Origin: Halichondria panicea
Lineage: Eukaryota; Porifera; Demospongiae; Suberitida; Halichondriidae
DNA: 64,000 nt
Direction of reading: 5' to 3'
Assembly: GCF_963675165.1 (NCBI RefSeq)
Contig: NC_087380.1
Coordinates: 7,001,571 to 7,065,570, forward strand
Below the pieces are notes generated by a model that saw nothing but the letters and a program-made list of their open reading frames with translations, was not told the DNA's origin and did no database searches. The position numbers were made by a program, and so were the translations under genes. Below are positions 24,301 through 36,369 of the stretch, one piece after another. Within the stretch, counting starts at the first letter, position 1. Every line of letters begins with the position of its first letter.

Positions 24301-27300
24301 CACTTTTGCCTTGTTTGACTTGGAACAGCAGCGTTTAATCGTAGCAATCGAGAATTGCCCCAGTTCTTGCCACTTCTTGATCTCGGCGGCAGTGAATTGA
24401 GACGTCCAATCACATGAGTGTAGAGATAGAAGAGATTCGACAATCAGGAGACTGATGCTGTTGAAGACAACATTGGGGCTGCAGATAACACGGTTTTTGA
24501 AGTAAGACTCCTTGTCCTCGATGCCAGGGTAGTAGAGAAGGGCCCCCACACACTGGTGCAAATACCAAATGGTGAACTTCACCTCTTCTTCATCCATCTC
24601 CAATGCTTTGCCAATCTGAATACACTCTTCCATCGTCGCAATTTCAAACTCTTTTCTCAGAATAACCCCAAAAAGGAGCTGTACAGGGCGAATCCGGAGA
24701 TTGGCATCTTCGAAAAACGAGTCAAACACTGTTTGAAGGTGTTCGCGAATCGGATCAATGTCAGCATCTGTGCCATTGAAGTTGTCCACAGAGAAGAAGT
24801 GATTATCATCTGGGTGGTTGATGACGTAACCAAAATTTGAGGTAATGGTGGATAAGGCTTCGTGCTTCTCTTGGAGTTTTGCCTGCAAACGCTTTTCAGT
24901 TTCAGCTTGAATGGTAGAATCTGTGCTCAACTGTTGAACAACTGCACTTGCTAGCTTGGAGAGGGTTTCGTTATATTGCTTCATCTGGAGCAAAAGTTGA
25001 ATAGCTTTGGGTGTGCTCTGTTTCAATCTGTGTTTGATTTCAAGAGGTAGAGTTCTCTCAAGAACTTCCAATTTCCTTTGCAATTCGGTATCCTCTTGTG
25101 GTGTGGTTGGTTTCTGCTGTTTTTCAGTGGTAGCCTTCGCTTTTGGTTTTTGCTCCACATGTTCCACAAGGTCTTTTGAAAAGGAATCCAATTCTAGCTG
25201 CTTGCCAACCTCTGCCTCTAATTCGAAAAAGATCTCCTCCACCTTCTGCTCAGATTCGACTTCTTGCTGCACCTCCAGAATCAGCTGTATTGTGGCTACC
25301 AGAGTGTTTTCGTCAAGACCCGGGTAATCCCCCTTGAGCTTTGCCTGAACAACTTCTGCCTTGGCTTGAATTTCCAACTTGTCTTGGTAAGTGCCCACTA
25401 GACTCACGACAGCTTGAAGATCTCGGAAATGTTCAACTTTATCAGCAATCTCGGAATCAAGATCTGAATCAACCGTGACGTGATGGCTGATGGCTGAAAG
25501 AATTTGAGAGAGAGTTTCTCGAATCGTATACTTTGCTTGGTAGGGGGTGATTTTGTTTTGGTCACGTTCGTAGGAAACTTCGTAGAGCTCGTCAAGATCT
25601 TTGTCGAGAGGGAAGAAGGCGAGAAACATCCCTGGGCCTTTGCTCAAAAATGGAAGCATCTCCATGAAGCCGGGCTGTCCACCTATGTCGATGATGTTGA
25701 GCAAAACTTTGCCCACCAACTGTTCCATGTAATTGCCGCGCTTGACAATATCTCGAAGGTTTTCAATAATCTTGTCGACCTTGGTTTCTGGAGTTTTTGG
25801 TTTGGCTGGCTGGCTTGATCCTTCCTGGGGAACTTGATTTGTTTCAGAATCTTCTTTTGTCTCAATGGGATCATAATTAGTTGAATCAGCAGACTCGACT
25901 ATTTTGGAAATGGCAGTATTTAGAACTTGCTGAAAGCCAATCAAGTAAGCAAAAATCAGTTGTGCTTCCTTGTCAATATCTGTGGAGGCTTTGAGAATCA
26001 ATTTGGAGTCACTTGACACAGCCAGGACTTGATTACACTCGGCAAGAAGAGTGCTGCAGCGTTTTCTGTCTTGTGGTGGGATTGATGCCAGGTTAAGTAC
26101 GTGACCCAGCAGACGTTTTCGGAAGGTTGTTTTACCAAGCCCTGAAAGTCCGATTAGGTACAGTTTGAGATAGCGGAGGTTGATGGTGTTCTTTTTATCT
26201 CTCAGTAACTCGTTCAGCTTGTGTACGTACTTCAACTGATCTTGAACAGAGGCTGAAAGTGAAAGGTACATATTATAGGTTTACAAGTAAGTGATTTACT
26301 AACCACCTAGCAGAGTCTCCAAGTATAAACTTTTTTTCAGTAAGATAAGTTTTTCCGTAATGATTTTCAGTATAATTATAAGCTCTATACTACGTAAAAG
26401 GAGTACAAAAACATGGAAATGAGATGAAATGCTGTTTAGATAATAAATAGTCTCCAAGACTAGACTTTATAGCGTGTGCATGTCAGATGTTGGAACTTGA
26501 TAGAATAATAAAAATTATAGTAGAACAACTACTGTATACTGGCAGCTAGTGTTTTATAAGGTGTACATGCACTTGTTATATATAGACAGCTATTTTTTAT
26601 TTATAGTTTGTGCTATATATAAGCTCCTATAGAACTGCAACTTAGTCAGTCTCATTATTCATTCTTTTTGTAGACTACAAACTATGCTGATACTGACTGA
26701 AACCTGAAACAGCATAGGGCATATAGAGTTACCGACGCTTCACTGTCCATTTCTCAAAACTAAAGCCAGTTTATATTTTGTAAGCTGACAAAAGCTCCTA
26801 TAGAACTGCAACTTAGTCAGTCTCATTATTCATTCTTTTTGTAGACTACAAACTGTGCTGATACTGACTGAAACCTTACTTTGCTAATCTAGCTGTATCT
26901 CTGATACTTTGCAACATCATGCAACAGCATAGGGCATATAGAGTTACCGACGCTTCACTGTCCATTTCAAAACTAAAGCCAGTTTATATTTTGTAAGCTG
27001 ACAAAAGCTCCTATAGAACTGCAACTTAGTCAGTCTCATTATTCTTTGTAGACTACAAACTGTGCTGATACTGACTGAAACCTTACTTTGCTAATCCAAC
27101 ATCTAGCTGTATCTCTGATACTTTGCAACATCATGCAACAGCATAGGGCATATAGAGTTACCGATGCTTCACTGTCCATTTCTCAAAACTAAAGCCAGTT
27201 CATATTTTGTAAGCTGACAAAAGGACAAGTACATGTACGTACAGTGCATGCAGCTGTGTCTATATATATCCATCTGTTTGTAATTAATTATGTATTAAAA

Positions 27301-30300
27301 GAGAGAAATCTGTATAAATACGAAAAAACTGTATACTTGGAGGCTCTGATCTAGGAGATAAAAGACAGATAAGTATATATATAGCTTATAGAGTGTGTTG
27401 TCATCATACCCTTATTTTCGCGGATGAGTAAAATCGTGTACTCCCATAATTGGAAATGCAATGAAACCAATAATTATATGCGAGTATAGAAACACTATGG
27501 ATAATTAGCAGAATTACCAGATACTTCGAAATCGTAGCAAAATACACCTGTGAAAATAATTATGTGACCATAAAGTATAGTTTATTCAAATACTATTGGA
27601 TTCCTTGTTAAAAAGAGCTTCTAGAAATCCCTGGCATACACTTGTCAATCACATAAAGCCTGGCCATAATTGACTACAGAACAAACTCAACTCAATAGAC
27701 TTTAGTGTATTGCAGCATAATTATATGTAGATAGAATAGTATAGGAAATGGAAGCAATTCACGTAAAGTCAGAGTATAGTATATAGCTCAGGGACCACCC
27801 GTGCATATATCTCTTCTACAACTCTTGGGAAACTTATTGTGTCCTCATTATAATGAATCATGCCAGGCCCCTGATGTTCAGTATCAATTTGAAATAATTA
27901 TAATCGTGAAGTAGTTATAGAGGTACACAGAGCGTTTCTTCATGCTTGTGTTCTACATGCATTGTATGATATAATTATAGCTAAGGTGTGTAACTAAGTA
28001 CCGTATAGCGGGTAATTTCCGTGGGGTAAAAAATCGTTCAACTTGAAAACGGTGATTTTCGTGAGTTTTGACAACATTGCATGCATTCTTGTAAGCCACG
28101 CCTACTGGGGAAAATGTTCGTTGAGATTAGCTTGCCCATGAAAATAGCGAATATTTTACCCCACAAAAATTACAAGCAAAGTAGTGTGCTAGCTGAAATG
28201 GCGTCAAATTTATGATGAAAAGTGATGTCTAGTATGCACAGCAGAACTGCTCGTGAACTTTTTAAAGACGGCATACTTTGTTAGCCTTCCATGTTAAAAG
28301 TAAGCCTCGACTAAAACCACTGAGATACACAGATGATATATATACTTCGAGGGTATACTTCTGTTTTCATCCCTCTACTATTCTATCCAGGCTATTATAT
28401 GGGCTATAACTGCAGACTGTCAAATACTAGATGACACATGTGACTTTATGGGATGCTTTTGCGATGATGATATGCATGCATTGGTAGTGAGAAAGAATTA
28501 GTCTGCCAACTATCGTACCAAGGGATCGACACATACGATATTAAACCATAGATTGAGTAGAGAGGATTGGAAATGAGGTACCCTTGAAGTACCACCCGTG
28601 TTTCCCCGCGGTTTTAATCGAGGCTTAATTCCACCGTGGGATCTAAACATGAATAATTCATGAGAATTGTTTTTGCTGTCTGTAAAAAGTCCACGAGCAG
28701 TTCTGCTGCTAAACATCAACTTCATCAAATACTTGTGCCATTTGGGACACAGCATACTACTTAGTGACACAACCTTAGCTACGTATATCATAGTAGCTAA
28801 ACTAACACAAGCATGAAAAATCGCTCTGTGTTAGACTAGCTACTTCATGACAATCAAGATTGTATTTTCTTCGTTTCCAAATGATACTCACCATCAGGGG
28901 GCATTTGTTTAAGTGTTATAGGGGTCTTTGAGACGCATGCATTAGCCATTATAGACTCAATAAGTTTCCCGGTAAACTTACCCTGGGTAGAAAGCGAAAC
29001 ACGGATTGTTTCTGAGCTCTATACATAGACTTCATTGTAAAACATCACGTGAACCACTTCCGTTGCCAATCCCCTTCTACTCTATCTATGATTAAACATG
29101 TGGGCCATGGTACATGCTTATATAGTCAGCGAAAAACGATATAAAGTTTATATCCTCAAAACATACCCGGCCGCTATACGGTATACGGTCAACTAGGTAA
29201 GTACCGGTGTCATAAAATATTAGGCCCCCCATGAGATTGGGCCTCCCCGGGCCTAGAATTTTAACATTTTAGGCCCCCTCTTAAAATTTTAGGGCCCCCA
29301 TTAACAGCGCAACAGCGGTAACATTATGTGACAGTGCATTCTCAAAATACACCAATACAGTCTTCTATGGTCTTCACAGTCTATGCAGTGCCAGTTACTG
29401 AATGCAGCTCTCCTCACACACACACATTTCATGCATGTACAGTAGTATACCACTGGTCTCACAGCCATCACACTGCACCATGTCATTCTATGAATCAGGC
29501 CTCATGCAGCACGAAGCACATAGGTGCCAACTGTCCCGAATTGGTCAGGACTGTCCAAGATTACCCTGTCCTGAAAGGAAACTGCTATTGTGATTCCACC
29601 ATGATACAACAGTTTCTCTCTTGACTTCTATTTATGATTCCACATTACTTGAGAGCTGAGCCAGTGATGCTATTGGAGCATCCCTACAACAATTTACATC
29701 TTCTATGTATAGGAAAACATGGAGGAAGATATGAATTGTTGTCTTTGCACTGAAATTGTGTGCTTTATACTTTTTTGTCCTGAAATTTGGCTGAGAAAGT
29801 AAGCACGAAGTTGTAAATATGGCGATAGCTATGCAACAACATCGATTGTCTTACAGGCAGATCCAACATTGCAGAGCTGCATCAAAGCATTTAACTCTTA
29901 TAGGTATAAGCATGAGTAACTCGAGGCTAGAGTAACTTGAAAGGTAAATCTTCCTTCACTTTGAATTCCATGATAGAATAATAATGCAAACATTTTTGCT
30001 ACTTTGATACAGAGTCTTTGCATGCATGCAGTCTCTTTGATGCTTTGTCAACTAATAGAGCTAACCTTACCTATATCTCTTTGACTTCGTTCTATCGTGC
30101 AGAAAAGGATAGCAGAAGAGGGGGGCCTAGAATGTTAACAGTTTGGACCCCCTGGGGGGCCTAAACTGTTAACATTCTAGGCCTGGGGGGCCCAAAATTT
30201 TTAAATTCTAGGCCCGGGGGGGCCTAAACATGGGGGGGCCCAAAATTTTATGACACCGGGTGATTATGTATTTCAGAGGTATCTCCAAAATTGCATGCAT

Positions 30301-33300
30301 CTTATTGGGCAGCCAAACCTCGACAAGTCATAACACTCTATGAGTGTACCAGTTTTACAACCACATTAAACATTACCACTATAATTATAGTCACTGCCAT
30401 TAGTCACGCTACTCACCTGCTGTGTCCTTGCTTTCCTGCACTGAGGAGTCATCACTCTTGATGTACTTGACCTCAATCTCAGCAGCAATGTCAGGACGGT
30501 TAATGTCTGGTGACCTCAGGGCTTCCACCAGATCAGACCAGGTGGGGTTGGGTGAGGACTTGAGCCATTCTCCAAGCATCGTAGCGAACCGATCTCCTGG
30601 AGTATGGTGGTCCTTCTGAATATCCTGCATAGAGTGAAAATTCATTTAACATGTTAAGTAACATAATTGTGTACAACATTTCCAGTTGGTTCGTTTGTCT
30701 TTTGAGTAAGGCGACCTTCTAATTATGCGACGCTTGGACATTTCACCCTTATACTCTAGCACCGTAATATAGTCGTAGACTATAGCTGGCAAAAAATATT
30801 TGTTAGTCGTAATCACCTTATTTACACGGTGCATAATTATTAGCCTTGTTTCCAGGCCGATTTGTCTCTACGTAGGTCGACAACTATAGGCATCCAATAG
30901 CATACATAGACAAGACAAGAGTATTGATTTTCGTTGTGATATAAACTTTTTATCTTATGTTTTAAAATTCAGTTTCCAGTCACACCCATCGAATTCCAAC
31001 TACGCCCAGATACAATCAATACCATGCAGGCCTAGTTGTCGACCTAGCGTTATTTTAGAGACAACGAGGCTGGGAACGAGGCTACATAATTATTAGAATC
31101 TTCAGTTATTTTATTGGTGATTTCATAGTACTTACGATAATTATTATCATTTAACTTCTACAGTTTGAACAGTACTCTATACTGAGATTACGCCCACGTC
31201 CGAAATTACGCTCACCCCCCACTTGTGAGTAATTTGTCTCGAGAATACACCCATGTACCAGGAAGTGATGCATTTGTCAGTGAGCAGTTGACAAAAGGTT
31301 TAGCAGTTTATTGTGTAAGCTGGTTAGCTCTGACATAATTATAGCCGGCTAGATACATGTATATATATATGCTTGATCAGAGGCCGCTCTCAAATAGTAG
31401 CCTCTTTTGCCAGCATTTAGTAGCCGCTCTCAAAAAGTAGCCTCAGTAAACTTGACTCTAGCATTTCTGCACGTGGAAGCCATATTATACTAGCAGCTAG
31501 CCGTATACATGTAGCTATAGGTAGGAGCTTGTTAGTGCTTCACAAAGACTTTATCATGGCAGAGTTTATGCAGGTGAAAATAACTTTTAATGACAAAGTA
31601 AAGATTGTTGAATTAGCTGGCGCTCTCGAATTGTAGCCTCCTCTGCCATAAATTTAGTAACCGCGGCTTCTGATCGAGCATATACGGTGCTCCTATTTTG
31701 CAAGTATAAAAGACAAGGACAATGTTTTTGAATCTCTGTTGTAGACTCTGACAGTGACAAGGAACAACCTAACTTCTTTATACCTAGCTACTTTACCCAT
31801 GCATTACTATGCATTGTTATATATTGATGTATTCATTGTATATTTGTATATTTCAAGAGCTGGCAAGCCTCACACTAGACGCAGACAGAAAATACAAATG
31901 AGTGGGAGTAATTGCGAGCAAAGCTACTGTTTTTAAAATTAGGCCCATCCCACCTGTAGCTGCCTTGTAGCATGCAATTAGGGTGGGCGCAATCTCGGTA
32001 TAGAATACGATATACAATTATGCAGTCATAAAGAGTTATAGGAAACTGTATGCCTTTCAATCACCTTTACTGTTTTGGGTGGTAGACCTAACACAAGCCC
32101 CAGGGTGTAGTACCATTCACCACGAACATCCAACAAGGCAGTTCTCACCTCTCCTAGTGTGAGGGACCCTGGAAACACATGTAAGTAGAGCACAATGTTA
32201 AAAGGTGTGGTTGGCTATAGCCATGCACATCTAAACATGCATGCATTGCAGTGGCGTAGGAAGGGGGGGCTCCAGGGGCTGGAGCCCCCCCCCATCTTTC
32301 TAGGCTAGAGATGACATATAGATAGTCGTACTTTTTACCATTCAAAACACTAGAGCCCCCCTCATTGAGAAATTGCTTCCTATATACGCCACTGCATTGT
32401 AGGCATGCTGGTATACATGTACCAGCATGTATGTAATAAATCCGGGCTCTGCAGATCATGCTAAATGCTGCTGGCATATTCCTTTCATTGCTTGACTATC
32501 TATTGGCCCTATTTGACTGATCTATTCACAATGGAAATACTTATGTTGATAAATTTAGGATGTCTGACAACCTATAAACCTTGCCTTTCCCTCCAAGAAC
32601 GTATAATACACAGTCTGCTTGGCCCCACGAGAGACATGGAATATAATCACTCACCTGCTGTGTCCTTTCTTTCCTGCATTGAGGAGTCATCACCCTTGAT
32701 GTACTTGACCTCAATCTCAGCAGCAATGTCAGGACGATTAATGATTGCTGACCTCCTCAGGGCTGCAACCAACTCAGACCAGGTGGAGTTGTGTGAGGAC
32801 TTGAGCCATTCTCTAAGCATTGCAGTTAAGCGACCTTCTGAGGTACGGAGATCCTTTTCAATAGCCTGTAGAATGGAAAATTTATCATGAACAATAATTT
32901 TGTACAACTTATCCAGTTGGCAAAAATGCGATTGTCTTTAAGATATTTCATTTTTATGCTTTAGCACCATTATTATTGCAGCTAGACTATGACTATATTT
33001 ATTGTAAAAAAACTATAGCCGTAGAGAGTCTTACAACACAGGTATCTAGAGCACTTTATTGGTGAATTCACAGTGTAAGAAATGTACATCATAATTTTAC
33101 ATATACAACCATAGAAGACAGTGCTAGGAAAATGCATGCCCTTCAATCACCTCTAGTGTTTCCATTGGTAGACCCAACTCAAACCCCATACTCTTCCATC
33201 TAGCACGAGCACTCCACAAGGCAGATCTTGCCTCTCCTAGTGTGAGAGACCCTGGAAACACGTGTATACAGAACAATTTTAAAATGGAATAAAGGTTAGC

Positions 33301-36300
33301 GATAATCTAAACATTGGAGGCGTGCTGCATGGTATATATACCACGACATAGGCATCATCTCTGCAGATCCTGCAAGCTAAATGCTGGTTTTCCTTTTATA
33401 GCTTGACTGGAACTATTTGACTACCATAGAAACTGGATTATTAGCGCATGCGCTTTTAGGGTCAATATAGCAGAGCTCTATATATACACTTATATTCGAG
33501 AATGCGCCTATAATGCAGTCATTTCGAGCCCCACCCAGCAACCGGATGTCTCTGTGATGAGAGCTGACTCGCAAGCTGGCTAGAAAGTGAGCAAGCAAGG
33601 CAAGCAGGCAACCCTAACTGGATCTATATCATAATAACAGTTCATCAAAAACATTCATATTGACCAGGAACTTGGAATAAAAGGACCTCATCCATGTCTC
33701 ACATTCTCTCAGCATGATCAGACAAGGTAGCCCAGAGAGTCCTTACAGACGGATATCACCAGCTATATAGCTATCATGGCACTGTACAAGCTAACTAGCT
33801 CATAGATAGACAATGAATCAATTCTACTAATAACCTTAAGTTTGCATAATTGGAAAAGCGCTTCAATTCGAGTATAAAAAGCCTGCAGTTGAGCATGCGC
33901 TTTAAAATAAAGATACGCTTATAGTCGAGTAAGCGCTAATAATCCAGTTTCTACGGTATTGTGAGCGTCCAGGGTGGGCCACGCCCAACTATGATAATAC
34001 ACAGTCCGATTAGCTCCACAGGAGAATAGTATATCACTCACCTGCTGTGTCCTTGCTTTCCTGCACTGAGGAGTCATCACTCTTGATGTACATGACCTCA
34101 ATCTCATCAGCAATGAAAGGGCGGTTAACTAGTGGTAACCTCAGGGCTCCAACCAGATCAGACCAGGTGGGGTTAGGCGAGGACTGTAGCCATTCTCCAA
34201 GCATTGTAATAAAGCGATTATTTGAGGTATGGTGGTCTTTCATAGCCTGTAAAATGGGACATAAAGTTTCCTGTCGTCTTCAGCTACAGGATTACAACAA
34301 TGCATGGCATCAAAACAACTGCACACAATTTTGCATTGTAGAATCATATTTATTATATCACAGTAGTATATATAGTATACTCGACACCATCAAGTTATGT
34401 TTAAGGTTGGAGGGGTCCTTGAGAAGCACATATTCTGGGTAAATTGAAGCATATGTGCACTATAGCTATCACTCATGCAATAGGTACCAGGCCGTATTTT
34501 AATTGGCCTGGAATTGAGGCTAGCACATCCCAGCATGCAGTCAATCTCTATGGCTTCATGCACTATTGGAAATAATTATGATCTTGATTGTCGTTGCTGC
34601 GTTCAAGTGGGAAACCTTACAGCTCATTGCCACTTCGAAAATTCTGGGCAAATCACTGATTTGAGGGTATTGGGAAACTGCATGCCCTTTAATCACCTCT
34701 AGTGTTTCCATTGGTAGTCCCAACGCAAGCCCTAGGTTGTACCATTCAGCACGAGCACCCCACATGGCAGTTCTCACCTCTCTTAGTGTGAGGGACCCTG
34801 GAAACACATGACAAGCAATGACATACACATCACATGTAAACATGCCACAATAATACAATGTGTATAATTATTATGTCTGCTCAGAAGAAAGTTTTTGATA
34901 GCAAAAAAGAAATATTGCCTATTGTATAATAATAGTGGGACAACTCCACACTATGACATAATTATTGTAACACTGGCCATGCTCAGTAAATATAGCGCTT
35001 GTTTTACTTGCATGCAGTCTGTGCATGTGTATACAGTACCATCATGTATCTCCTTGGAAGGACTGCTAGTGGGATCATACTCCACTGTCACACTGACTGT
35101 AGACTGGAGGGGGGTAATACATGAGTGCTTGAGGTCATGTGACTACAACAGAATTGCATTAACATATACGTATGTTATCAGCGGGTGATGATGAGGGAAC
35201 AGCTGCTCAGGAGTATAAGAGTATATATATGCTATTATCGGCACGGCCAGCTCCAAATTGTATACCAATACCATTATGCAAACAAAATAAATGAATCACC
35301 TGCAGTGACTCCCCCTCTTTGTTCTTTAAAGAGAGTGGTGGGGATTGGTATCTGCCATTTGCGAGAAGACCAAGTGGGATATCCAATGTACCAACAAACC
35401 TGTATAAACATAACGTATAGTTAAACTCATAATATGTACTATAGGTCAAGCAATATGAAACATTTTCGTTTCGTTTAATCTCTCACTTTTTTCTCATTGT
35501 AATGTTATTTCGGTACAAGTCAAGCTTGAGGGATTGGGTACCGCTGGTCTGCAAGGGTTCCTTCAGTGGAAACACTAACTCCTGCATTTAAAGAGCAGAG
35601 TGAAAATATGAAATGCAGTATACGTAATCTGTTTGACCACAGTAAACCTAAACATGTACACATATTATAGTCGCATGTAGTACTACGCTATTAAATGCCA
35701 TTACATCAGTTTTGCAGTTATAAACTGACAAAGACAATTTCCTGAATCCACACAATTGCTCATGCACCTCATTCCAGTCCACAGTACACATCGGTAGGCC
35801 CCGGCTCCAATGTATCAGTCTCTCTGTGGTTGTCCGTCTCTCCTTTCCTACTTGGAAGCATCAAGTCAATGCAAGCATTATAGCGAGCCTTTACTAAAAG
35901 CAATATATCGGCATGGGAAGAGGCAATTTTACTCAATCCAACAGACTACTCGGTGGGTAATTGGATTGTCACACCGCAAATGATCCCCCTGGACCATAAT
36001 TATGTGGCAGAAATAAACTTTAATGGTTCCCCCAGTACAGAAAACAGTCCACCTAACCCGGCCCTGGTGAATAGTCCATGGCAACTTGATGGTCAGTGGG
36101 AGGGGGGCTGCCTCAGTACATACGGCAGGGCATTCTGACATAGACAGTTCGAGGGACTCATTTATGGGGGACCAGTTAGACTATATCAGTATATGGCATG
36201 ACAGGATCGCTGGCTTCCATTATCTACTGTGCTTCTGATTCAATGCTAGATTTATATAGCTATAAGTCTGGTAGTTTGTACCTTCAAAGGAAACAACCAC

Positions 36301-36369
36301 ATAGAGACGGTCAAGGGGACCTCCTTCCCAGCCAAATTTTGCACTTATTTCTTTTATTTTCAGAGCCAT
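21349..36369 (-). CDS. Gene B: C2 - 3x death domain - Roc/COR GTPase - Ig-like - 2x death domain protein (3' end not found)
   Basis: Exons that join in phase: 36282-36369 (ATG; MALKIKEISAKFGW), 35768-35847, 35487-35581, 35300-35399, 35040-35142 (C2); 34697-34797 with 34042-34246, 33151-33251 with 32655-32865, and 32065-32168 with 30417-30624 (three death domains); 23674-26252 (Roc/COR, P-loop GLSGLGKTT, DIGGQP, LHQCVGALLYYP); 23254-23479 (Ig-like, FKWTRK, GFYTCEV); 22947-23068 with 22334-22541 (death domain 4); 21349-21689 (a different death domain, HFDNVEFYIYLLEL, AMTECLTIWKRKKPS). The total is about 1624 codons with no stop; the last donor (gtgagtg) is good, so a further exon is likely, or the protein ends 17 codons into the intron. 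The Roc/COR exon closely resembles gene A but has a shorter linker after the P-loop half. It is a cytosolic multidomain GTPase/scaffold by architecture; signalling role inferred. The Ig-like domain lacks an obvious first cysteine. Confidence 0.72.
22636..22873. mobile_element. MITE of the TATAGCGG family, diverged
   Basis: TACCGTATAGTGAGAACTTT at the left and TTTCACGCTATACGGTA at the right; the interior is diverged. It lies in the intron between the two exons of death domain 4 in gene B. Confidence 0.65.
26621..27220. repeat. Three tandem copies of a 175-215 bp unit
   Basis: Units start AAGCTCCTATAGAACTGCAA at about 26621, 26792 and 27005 and end TATATTTTGTAAGCTGACAA. The first unit lacks an internal segment (CTTACTTTGCTAATCTAGC...). 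Differences are few. It is intronic in gene B. Confidence 0.85.
27999..28185. mobile_element. MITE of the TATAGCGG family, right end eroded
   Basis: The left end TACCGTATAGCGGGTAATTT is intact. The right end reads CCCCACAAAAATTACAAGC and has lost the TATACGGTA terminus. Confidence 0.65.
28187..28775. mobile_element. Foldback element with about 85-bp imperfect arms
   Basis: GCAGAACTGCTCGTGAACTT near 28240 is inverted as CCACGAGCAGTTCTGC near 28690. The pairing extends outward to TAGTGTGCTAGC/TAGTATGCTGTG-like ends, and an inner GCCTCGACTAAAACC repeat is inverted as GGTTTTAATCGAGGC. It is intronic in gene B; the antisense ORF inside is not a gene. Confidence 0.7.
29204..30259. mobile_element. 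Non-autonomous DNA transposon with CCGGTGTCATAAAAT ends, copy 2
   Basis: The same termini, subterminal GGCCCCCC/GGGGCCTAG motifs and interior as 892-2128. The flanks CAACTAGGTAAGTA and TTTCAGAGGT are continuous in gene A near 11427-11455 (AACTAGGTAAGTACTGAGTG), which therefore preserves the empty site. The insertion post-dates the gene A/B split. Confidence 0.8.
30841..31085. mobile_element. MITE with TAGCCTTGTTTCCAG-type ends
   Basis: About 46-bp imperfect inverted arms: GTAGGTCGACAACTA is inverted as TAGTTGTCGACCTA, with outer TAGCCT...GAGGCTA. It is in the gene B intron between the two exons of death domain 3. Confidence 0.7.
31366..31684. mobile_element. MITE with ATGCTTGATCAGAGGCCGC-type ends
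   Basis: ATATGCTTGATCAGAGGCCGC at the left is inverted as GCGGCTTCTGATCGAGCATAT at the right. Internal AGTAGCCTC/GTAGCCTCCT repeats are present. It is in the same gene B intron as 30841-31085. Confidence 0.7.
32248..32395. mobile_element. Short element with GCAGTGGCGTA ends
   Basis: GCAGTGGCGTAGGAAG at the left is inverted as TATACGCCACTGC at the right. The centre has a GGCTCCAGGGGCTGGAGCC hairpin. It is in a gene B intron between death domains 2 and 3. Confidence 0.6.
33422..33958. mobile_element. Foldback element with TAGAAACTGGATTATTAGCGC ends
   Basis: ACCATAGAAACTGGATTATT is inverted as AATAATCCAGTTTCTACGGT, and GCATGCGCTTTT is repeated inside. A one-ended relative (GTAGAAACGATTATTAGCG) is at about 21785. 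It is in the gene B intron between death domains 1 and 2. Confidence 0.75.

Larger units (their letters stand above)
26253..30416. other. Large repeat-filled intron of gene B
   Basis: A 4.2-kb intron between death domain 3 and the Roc/COR exon. It holds a triple tandem repeat, a TATAGCGG-family MITE, a foldback element and the CCGGTGTCATAAAAT transposon. The phases of the flanking exons match, so no additional exon is required. Confidence 0.6.

Noticed and set aside
26621..27220. Possible CRISPR-like or regulatory array
   Set aside because: The three units are contiguous tandem copies with no spacers, and the host is clearly an animal genome.
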